Assembly (NCBI GenBank): GCA_964019695.1
Contig: OZ026524.1
Span: 62,007,066-62,071,065 of the forward strand
Direction: 5' to 3'
Origin: Loripinus fragilis
Lineage: Eukaryota; Mollusca; Bivalvia; Lucinida; Lucinidae
Length of the DNA: 64,000 nucleotides
The notes below the pieces were generated by a model, which made no database searches, was not told the DNA's origin, and worked only from the letters and a program-made list of their open reading frames with translations. Of this stretch, positions 56,915 through 64,000 are shown one piece after another. Numbering within the stretch: the stretch's first letter is position 1; the number at the start of each line of letters is the position of its first letter. A program made the translations under genes and the position numbers.

Positions 56915-57350
56915 CGTGGCTTGCGTAAAATTCAATGTACGCATTTGTGGGAATGTGGTTAATGCATGTAGAAAATTCCAAAAAGGGAGCATTTACAAAT
57001 AGCGCAGACCCAGATGAGACGCCGCAATATGCGGCGTCTCATCAGCGTCTACGCTATTTGCCATGTTTAGCACATTCTTGGTAACGCTTGACGATATTAA
57101 ATCTTATATGAATCAGGACCTCTTTCACTTCGTTAATGGGTGCTTAATCCTTTGGGTCTTAGACCAGAAAATGCCATCATATATAACCACTTCCAAAATT
57201 GGAATTAGCCACATAAGAATTGCTTTTCCACTCATTTTTTTATGCGTATCATTAAAATCCCTTCATAACTGGGATAGAATAATCCCATAATTTTGGTTCA
57301 AAAGTGTACGCAAATACGTTTTTGCGTATATGGTAACTACGCACATGTCT
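56915..57350 (+). repeat. Segmental duplication, copy 1
   Basis: Aligned with 58550-58960 in the same orientation over about 420 bp: 'aatgtacgcatttgtggg', 'ccaaaaaggg', the hairpin at 57013-57043, 'tttgccatgttt', 'aaatcttatatga', 'atgccatcatatat' and 'tttttgcgtatatggt' all recur in order. It contains a perfect hairpin with GATGAGACGCCGC arms. Confidence 0.88.
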
Positions 57351-57453
57351 GTCAAAGTCCCTTATCTGTCCATAAATACGTTTGTAGTTCTACATCGCCA
57401 TATTTATACTGAATATACGGACAGATAGGATAGAACAAACAGTCAAAACCCAG

Positions 57454-57484
57454 CTCAGACTGCTCCTAAAAGGAGCAGTCTGAG
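57454..57484. repeat. Perfect 14-bp-arm hairpin CTCAGACTGCTCCT
   Basis: CTCAGACTGCTCCT, a 3-base loop, then its exact complement. The inner part equals the hairpin core of the piggyBac-like MITE at 15886. A decayed MITE may surround it ('aacaaacagtcaaaaccc' before, 'gggtcttactgtttgctat' after are partly complementary). Confidence 0.75.
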
Positions 57485-57759
57485 CGTGGGGTCTTACTGT
57501 TTGCTATTCCAGCACAACAGTCACGGTAACACCCAATCAAGACAGTCAAATGAACTGGTATGAATGACATGGGCTTTTTGTGGTAATGCGTTAATAACGT
57601 GTGCAAATATTTAGGGTGGATTCGGTTGATTATTTTCCGTGCCAGAGGGATTTATCATTCCAAACTGAGCAAATAAAGAGACATGCAACCTGCCATGATT
57701 AAAAATAGATGATGTGTGCGCAGTGCTTGCAGCGGTAACTGTAACATCTGGTGATGACG

Positions 57760-57862
<103 letters not shown>

Positions 57863-58392
57863 ACCTGCAACAAATAATTCAAGCCATAGACATAAACCCG
57901 TACGTATGGTTTGTAAGCAGCGACAAAGCGTGAACCGTGATTCATGTCACCGACAAAATGTACAGGGACATCGCGTGGTCACATGGTCCCATATAAAGTT
58001 TTTTTGCAACAAAAACGCTCATTGTTTTAACGATTTGCTTATTGATTTATAGCATTCCTGGAGCTAGTTTTTGCTAAAAGGGCATTTCTTTTCTAAAAAA
58101 GGATATAAACACATGTTGGATTCACATTTACAGCCAAAAAAGTCATGCTGATTTTCTTAGCTCAAATTTTGTATGAACTCATTCGCCCATATTCAAAGAC
58201 AGCCTACATGGCTCCCCACAATGGCACTGTGTATATTATTTGAGGCAGATGCGAGGGCTCGCGGGCGCTCTTTGTTCTGGTACCTATCTTTCTTTGCAAT
58301 GTGTAAAGCCTGGCATCAGTACAACGAGCGCTTGAAAGCGCTTGCATTGTTGAACCCGCCTCTGGTCTCGTGATTTTGAAAATTATCATGTA

Positions 58393-58458
58393 GCGAGGAG
58401 CGAGAGTTCAGACGAGCCAGCGCTTTCGCGCTGTCTCGTCTGAGCTCTCGCTCCTTGC
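58393..58458. repeat. 66-bp hairpin GCGAGGAGCGAGAG
   Basis: 'gcgaggagcgagagttcaga' continuing 'cgagccagcg' pairs with 'cgctgtctcgtctgagctct' continuing 'cgctccttgc' around a 6-base loop, with only a few mismatches. No target duplication was found. Confidence 0.8.
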
Positions 58459-58549
58459 ACGCACTGAGCAGTGAAGAAGTTGAAAAGGCAGATCAACAAC
58501 CAGACACCTACATGTAGATCCACTGGACAGTTGGCAGGAGCCTAGCTTG

Positions 58550-58960
58550 GCTAAAATTTAATGTACGCAATTGTGGGGACGTGGTTTATGCATTTGTGCA
58601 AAAAAATCCAAAAAGGGTGACATTTACAATTAGCGTAGATCCAGATGAGACGCCGCAAAACGCGGCGTCTCATCAAGGTCTGCGCTATTTGCCATGTTAA
58701 GCATATTTTTGGTAACGGTGGACAATACTAAATCTTATATGATCAGGGCGTCCTTGGTACTAAAACCCTCTATAAAGGGAGTCTTAGAGCAGATAATGCC
58801 ATCATATATAAACCCTACCAAAATTGGAATTAGACACATTAGAACTGCTTTTCCACACACATTTTGTATGCGTATAGCTCAAAAACCTTCAGAACAGTGA
58901 TAGAATAATCCCATTAGTGTATGCAAATGCGTTTTTGCCTATACGGTTGCTACGCCCATG
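58550..58960 (+). repeat. Segmental duplication, copy 2
   Basis: This is the partner of 56915-57350, offset by about 1.63 kb, with the perfect hairpin at 58644-58674. The two copies have diverged at many positions but keep their order throughout. The interval between them holds the AG microsatellite and the 66-bp hairpin. Confidence 0.88.
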
Positions 58961-59801
58961 GGTGGACATGCACGTGTAATACGTGCGATAAGTCCATTAT
59001 CTCATGGACAGGTCCATTTCATTAGTGTTTGTAAAACATTGCAGCTACAAATGACCCTAATGATTCAGACACAATTGGCCTCGTATCATCCGCATCAAAG
59101 AAAGTGCTGTGCGGGCGTACCGAATTCAGCCAGATTAGACTTATACTTGCGCGAGTTTCGCTCAAAGTCTGGAGTAGATTGCAGATAACAGAAACAATAG
59201 TATGTGAGAGATATTGATTCCAATCGGATTGTGCACTGTATACAGTCTGATCTGATTCTGTGAATTTCGCCGCATACTATCCCTTTTTAGGACAAACGAA
59301 AGGCCGAGCAAGAGAGTAATCATGAGTTATGAATTAATCTGTCCTACAAGTCTCTGAGCTACAAGAACGAGAGCAATACCAGATAAGCGTGACTCACCCA
59401 GCGAGGAGTCCAGATGCGCCTCTTATAGAGCTTTGAAAATTTAGAGCAATTTGGCCGTTTTGAGCTATGGACAAAGCGCTTGGTCTGGAAAGTACTTAGC
59501 CGTCGGACAAATCGTTTGTACTCGCTTACCTCATAAACTTATAATAAAACAACTTACTGAACATTTAATACAACAGTCTCGCTTCATTTGATTTTTAATA
59601 AGAAACATTATTTTCGCTTCTGGACAACCGATAAATATATTATCTATTGGTTCAAAACTATATAGATAGATCGTTGTTATTTCAATAGATACTACTGTTC
59701 TCCTCTTCTTGCAAATTTGTTTTTGTTTTGTCTGGCAATAATCTACAAGCTAATGATATTGAAGAGGTGAACTGAATTAAAGATAATTCACTAAAACCTT
59801 T
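58961..59801. other. Non-coding, no feature seen
   Basis: No repeat family or credible gene was recognised. Confidence 0.45.
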
Positions 59802-59813
59802 GCATTAAAATAT

Positions 59814-60009
59814 TTGTTTGATTTGATTCTTTACGTCCCATCAACAATCTTTCAGTTAAACAGGGACGGGTCTTCCTGGTTTGAACCAGTACTAAGCTAG
59901 GATAAATGTGTCTTGTTCAAGGACCACAACGCAGTGACGCCAGTGAGGCTCGAACCCGCGGCCTCTTGGTCTCGGGTTAAGCACTCTACCATTGAGCCAC
60001 TGCGCTCCC
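59814..60009 (-). mobile_element. tRNA-derived SINE 3 with 12-bp TSD
   Basis: On the minus strand the head (60009 to about 59935) has an A box 'tggctcaatggtagagtgc' and a B box 'gggttcgagcctc'. The body matches SINE 1 ('tagcttagtactggttcaa', 'gaagacccgtccctg', 'aaagattgttgatggg') and ends in 'gggacgtaaagaatcaaatc'. Perfect 12-bp duplications GCATTAAAATAT lie at 59802-59813 and 60010-60021. Confidence 0.94.
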
Positions 60010-60487
60010 GCATTAAAATATACCACTGGAACACTATAAAACAAAGGGAACGAACGATTCAATTCAAGATCAATTATTTCACGTCCCAAACCTCGGACCC
60101 AGTACATACTGGGTTCGAGCTCAAATACAACTCAAGTCAGAGTGGTGCGGGACCTCTTAGAACGCCATGTCACGCACCACTCAGAAGAGCGAATTCCCGA
60201 TATACGATGTCCTGTGTGAATTGGACCTTCGACTAATAGTCTAGCTGATTTTACGTCAATTCCACGTTAAATATTTGGTCGTGGACTATGAACCTCCCTT
60301 TTCCAATGACAGTACTTAATCAATTTAGCATTTCCCGCCCTCTTGGCATTGCCTTAATGACGAGTTATTTAGCCAAGTAGATCCCGTATAATTGAAAACA
60401 TGGAAATGATTTCTTCGAGATTTCTGTTTGATCCAGCATATGCGGTAGATTCGGGCCAAGCTTTGATACAGCATCTGTGCATTTCAA

Positions 60488-60683
60488 CCCTTAAAGTGCA
60501 ATTCCTACTCAATCAGAGGAGACTTTGTGTGGCGTCTTTCTTCAAATATAGTAGCAAACAAGGCTTGATATTTCATCTGAATCAGATGATTCACATGCAA
60601 TATCAAGCCTTGTTTCTTTTTTTAAAACAGAAAAAAAAAATTGAGAAAAAAATCCTCTGCATTTTTTTGTGGTCGTTTAAGGG
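60488..60683. mobile_element. Relative of the CCCTTAAAGCGCC MITE with TCAA flanks, containing a hairpin
   Basis: The left end CCCTTAAAGTGC and right end GTCGTTTAAGGG resemble the piggyBac-like family, but the flanks are TCAA on both sides (60484-60487, 60684-60687) instead of TTAA. Inside, 'aacaaggcttgatatt' (60557-60572) pairs with its complement at 60599-60614 around another palindrome, 'tcatctgaatcagatga'. Confidence 0.6.
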
Positions 60684-60689
60684 TCAATG

Positions 60690-61665
60690 AAGTTTCTGTT
60701 CTCTGTTCGCTTTAATTGACAAACATCGCAGAAATATAGAATAGCTTCAATTACATCTGGATACAAGGTACAGAGTCTGCCCATTCTTAAATACGTATCA
60801 CAGAATTATGAATGTTATTATAGAGATATACAGTATTCGCTTCTCGCAGCAAAGCTAAAATATATAAATAAATAAAATTAAATCATAAAAATATAATAAA
60901 ACAACTTTGTTAATAAGAAGCAAGGTAAAATAAAAGGAGAGCTTGCCTATTTGATTACTTTCAAATATATAACCATATGCAATCAAAAAGATGCAGACCA
61001 CTACTAATTCTTAGCATATTCAGGCTGTCCAGACTGTCTCCAATTGTCGAATATCCCCTCTGTATACATGGTATACATTTAAATTAACACTCGGTGTGAT
61101 TTCAAACATCATTTTCATAGGAATGTCTGCACTCATAACCTGTACCCAGGCTGTACATAACTGTATTTCATTTGAAACGGATCTAAACTCACGTTTTGCA
61201 GTTTTTTTTATCTCCCTTAACTTCATTTTCAAAATATTATTAAACATACATAGACCTAAGAAACAGTTTAGCAATGATAAAAGTCCTTTTCGCTAGATTA
61301 AAAATGAGCCCTTTACGCGTAAAGGTTTAGCGTTACCCCTGTCGGTGAACTATCTTGTTCCCCTACACACGACCGTTTAGCGGTATAGTGGTTCCGTTAA
61401 CGACTCCTTCCCACAAGTCCTTGAAGTTAGTTAGATTATATAAATAGACAACCAGCTAGACGGTGTCACTATTCCATCAAATGCTTGCGGCGTGAGCGCC
61501 GCAAGCATATTACAATGTGTGGTCCAATGCGGAGACTCGTCCTTTTCAGTAAAAAACAACAACAAAAAAACAAAAACAAACACGAACAATGTCACTGAAC
61601 AATTAAAAACGCGGGCCGCGCTTCCTACCAAAATCGTGATTTTCTATGAGTAAAAACACAATTGT
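60690..61665. other. Non-coding with one GC hairpin
   Basis: A 28-bp hairpin at 61480-61507, 'atgcttgcggcgtgagcgcc' plus 'gcaagcat', is the only structure noted. Confidence 0.5.
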
Positions 61666-61667
61666 CC

Positions 61668-61870
61668 ATGTTTCATAATATTTTCAAAATTTCAAAGGAG
61701 CAAATGCTCCATTTTTCATAATATTTTCAAAATTTCAAAAGAGCAAATGCCTTATTTTTTCATAATATTTTCAAATTTCGAAGGAGCATACTCGTATGTT
61801 CCATTTTCCATGATATTTTCAAATTTTGGAGAAAATGCTGCATTTTCCATAATATATTCAAAATTATTCA
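61668..61870 (+). repeat. ~45-50-bp AT-rich tandem repeat, about 5 copies
   Basis: Units share 'ttcataatattttcaaaatt' followed by 'tcaaaggagcaaatgctcca', with decay towards the right ('ttccataatatattcaaaat'). Confidence 0.88.
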
Positions 61871-62318
61871 AAACTTTATTATAGATTGTTCTTGATTTTT
61901 TTCAATGTTGTCTAAAAATAAAAAAATGATGTAATGATCTAAAAATAGCCTACGGAATAAAGGAATACATTGAAAAGTACATATATTGCTGTCAAAATCA
62001 AATATGAAACCTGTGCAAAATTCAACAGGTTTCATGTCTCGTACACTTTACGTGGATGTACACAAAGGTTGATGCAAATATGGACATATGCCTTCCCTAT
62101 AATGTTAAAATGTTTAATGGGCGCGTCGCCACCAAACAAGCAACCTGGCTTTCGAGTATAAGTGTTCCATCTACCAAAACAGCAAAACAGATGTCGCTGA
62201 TAGACGGTACGAATGTGCAGGCTGGTCTGTCGAGGCCTTTGTTGGAGACGTGACTTGTACTTCAAAAGTACTTCGCCCAGAAGAATTATTTCATAGGCTT
62301 TTTGACTTATATCATTTG

Positions 62319-62555
62319 GGCCTCGACGTGAGAAAACCTGTCTTCGGGGGTTTGCGAACAACACAGGCGCAGACCAGCCTGCGCATTCGCGCAGTCTGAT
62401 CAGCGCCTTTGTTATTCGCTTTTTGGAAAGTATCATATGTAAACTTGCCATAAATGAAATTTCAACTTTCTAGCTAGTCTCTGTAGCTGAGGAGACTGAT
62501 TTGAAACTCGCTTTTTCGGACACCCCGAAGACAGGTTTTCTCGCGACGAGGCCCA
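62319..62555. mobile_element. 239-bp MITE TGGGCCTCG, copy 4 (inverted)
   Basis: Full length (237 bp), opposite in orientation to copies 1-3. The hairpin half 'gcgaacaacacaggcgcaga' comes first. A fragment resembling the core also lies just upstream at about 62195-62250 ('acgaatgtgcaggctggtct'). The 139-codon minus-strand frame runs through the MITE and is not a gene. Confidence 0.88.
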
Positions 62556-63010
62556 TTTATAGTACGATATTTGGTATGTCAGAAATGGCAGCTTGTGTTT
62601 CGTCTTTCGCATCAATAGGTCGACAGAAGTGGCAACCTCTATTTAGAGTTCCTGACAATTTGTCAGAAATGTCACTCATCCACGTTAATAGCTCTCCTCT
62701 TACTTGCCTAGTATTGCCAAATGATGCTAAATAATGTTACTGTTTGCCCTAAAACGCGCATGTTTACTGTCATGTCTAGTCATTTGGAAATCTAACTTAC
62801 ACCTACCTGATTGTTTTGGATGCGAACAATAAAAGCGCAGACTGGAAAATAAAGTGCATAGACCTTGATGTTTTTGTCAATTTTACTTTACTCTTCATTC
62901 AGTATAATTTGATTTCATATATCTAGTCTTATCTCAGTTTAGACTGGAGTTTACAGAACTAGGACAGGTGTTACACCTTGCAAATATTCCTTATGACATA
63001 CACTAGTATT

Positions 63011-63183
63011 TAGACTTGCTCCAGTCCTTAAAACAATTTTTCATCAATGTGTCATATCATATACTTGTATCGAGTCTAACTCTGATGGCTCTGTTTTAAA
63101 ACAGAGCCATCAGAGTTAGACTGACTTCAAGTATATGATATGACACATTGATGAAAATTGTTTTAAGGACTGGAGCCAGTCTA
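63011..63183. mobile_element. Foldback MITE with 9-bp TSD, copy 2
   Basis: A 173-bp near-perfect palindrome with the same ends and centre as 10473-10646. Flanks ACTAGTATT (63002-63010) and ACTTGTATT (63184-63192) are a 9-bp duplication with one change, independently supporting the 9-bp target size of the family. Confidence 0.9.
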
Positions 63184-63499
63184 ACTTGTATTCATTTCTA
63201 AAGAAAGAATATGCCTGCGAAATTGCCCAGATTGGTTAAACAGTACAGGTCCTGGTGAAATGCTGCCTTATGCTTAGATGCAAGCTCATCAATGGCTTCA
63301 ACTTCAAACTATGTGTCTTTTTTACTACGTTGATTGACATGTACAAAGTTATCTTAGAACATAGTCGATACTTTTAATTTAACAGCTGTCATATCATGCA
63401 AATGTAATTATATCCATTAAGATAAAAATACAACAGATATCTCATTTCTTGTTCCTTTTTTTCTTGTCACTCATCTTCGCAAGCGGAGGATTCTAGTTC

Positions 63500-64000
63500 A
63501 CTTCGTTCCATATGCGTATGCATATGGAACGAAGTGGACTTAGTACCATTGGCTTGCGAAATACGCGTACGGAACGAAGTGGACTTAGTACCATTGGCTT
63601 GCGAAATACGCGTACGGAACTAAGTGGACTTAGTACCATTGGCTTGCGAAATACGCGTACGGAGCAAAGTGGACTTAGTACCATTTATATTATTTGACTA
63701 GCGAAGATGCATACGCATATGGAACGAAGTGGGCTTTCGAAGATGCACACGCATATGGGACGAAGAGAACTTAGTACCGTTGGCTTGCGAAGATGTATTC
63801 GCATATATTACGTAGTGAACTTAGTACCCTTGGCTTGTGAAGTTGCATTGCATATGGAACGAAGTGAACTTGGTACCCTTGTCTTGCGAAAATGCATACG
63901 CATATGGAACGAAGTGAACTTGGTACCCTTGTCTTGCGAAAATGTATACGCACATGAAACGAAGTGGACTTAGTACTTTTGGTTTGCGGAGATGCATACG
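63500..64000 (+). repeat. 45/50-bp tandem repeat reaching the window edge
   Basis: Two unit types are present. 63535-63690 has three or four nearly identical 45-bp units ('ttgcgaaatacgcgtacgga', 'acgaagtggacttagtacca'). From about 63700 the unit is 50 bp ('gcgaaaatgcatacgcatat', 'ggaacgaagtgaacttggta', 'cccttgtctt') and the sequence continues past the end of the window. The start, at about 63500, is an inverted unit: 'ttccatatgcgtatgcatat' is a local palindrome. Frames on both strands are repeat artefacts. Confidence 0.93.

Noticed and set aside
62032..62451. 139-codon minus-strand frame
   Set aside because: The upstream half lies inside the TGGGCCTCG MITE and the rest shows no motif.

Overview
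This window looks like non-coding sequence from an animal genome, most likely a marine bivalve mollusc. It is AT-rich, no open reading frame exceeds about 142 codons, and I recognise no intact host gene, rRNA, functional tRNA, operon or CRISPR array. Short phrases I associate with bivalve non-coding DNA recur: 'aaagggaaataactct' near 27,655, 'tgcctccctttgggggcata' near 11,485, and degenerate roughly 200-bp blocks at 28,080-29,300. The clade assignment is inference; the repeat structure is read directly from the sequence.

Almost everything that can be named is mobile or repetitive DNA. (1) 1-9,000: unannotated AT-rich sequence, three copies of one 14-mer (4.2-5.3 kb), a foldback MITE, and two LINE-like 3' ends. 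(2) 9-16 kb: a dense MITE field with a nested insertion at 9,062-9,810, a foldback element with a 9-bp target-site duplication (TSD), two copies of a 239-bp MITE, and a piggyBac-like MITE. (3) 16-25 kb: tandem and phrase-like repeats, a dead DD34D mariner transposase copy, and at least eight further MITEs. (4) 25.7-40.4 kb: the most striking region. One 40-bp tandem satellite is split in two places by large inverted-repeat elements. One is an 8.36-kb element with mariner-type ends and a TA duplication, which itself carries a 4.2-kb foldback element and two tRNA-derived SINEs. The other is a 4.98-kb element whose long composite arms carry a repeated palindrome, GTAACATATGTTAC. (5) 40-50 kb: tandem repeats, more MITEs, two members of a family with GAGG ends and 6-bp TSDs, a tandem pair of near-identical foldbacks, a 73-bp array and an internally deleted Tc1-like element. 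(6) 50-64 kb: a 98-bp array of about 19 units, further MITEs, two SINEs with clear TSDs, a 1.63-kb-spaced segmental duplication, an (AG)50 microsatellite, and a 45/50-bp array running off the right edge.

There is no gene network to describe. The elements relate to each other through nesting, which gives a relative insertion order, and through shared parts. One GC-rich hairpin style recurs in MITEs with unrelated termini, and one 40-bp satellite was the target of two unrelated transposons. The best candidates for something undescribed are the 4.98-kb palindrome-bearing element, the GAGG/6-bp-TSD family with phrase-like interiors, and the CAC-ended foldbacks with 5-bp TSDs.
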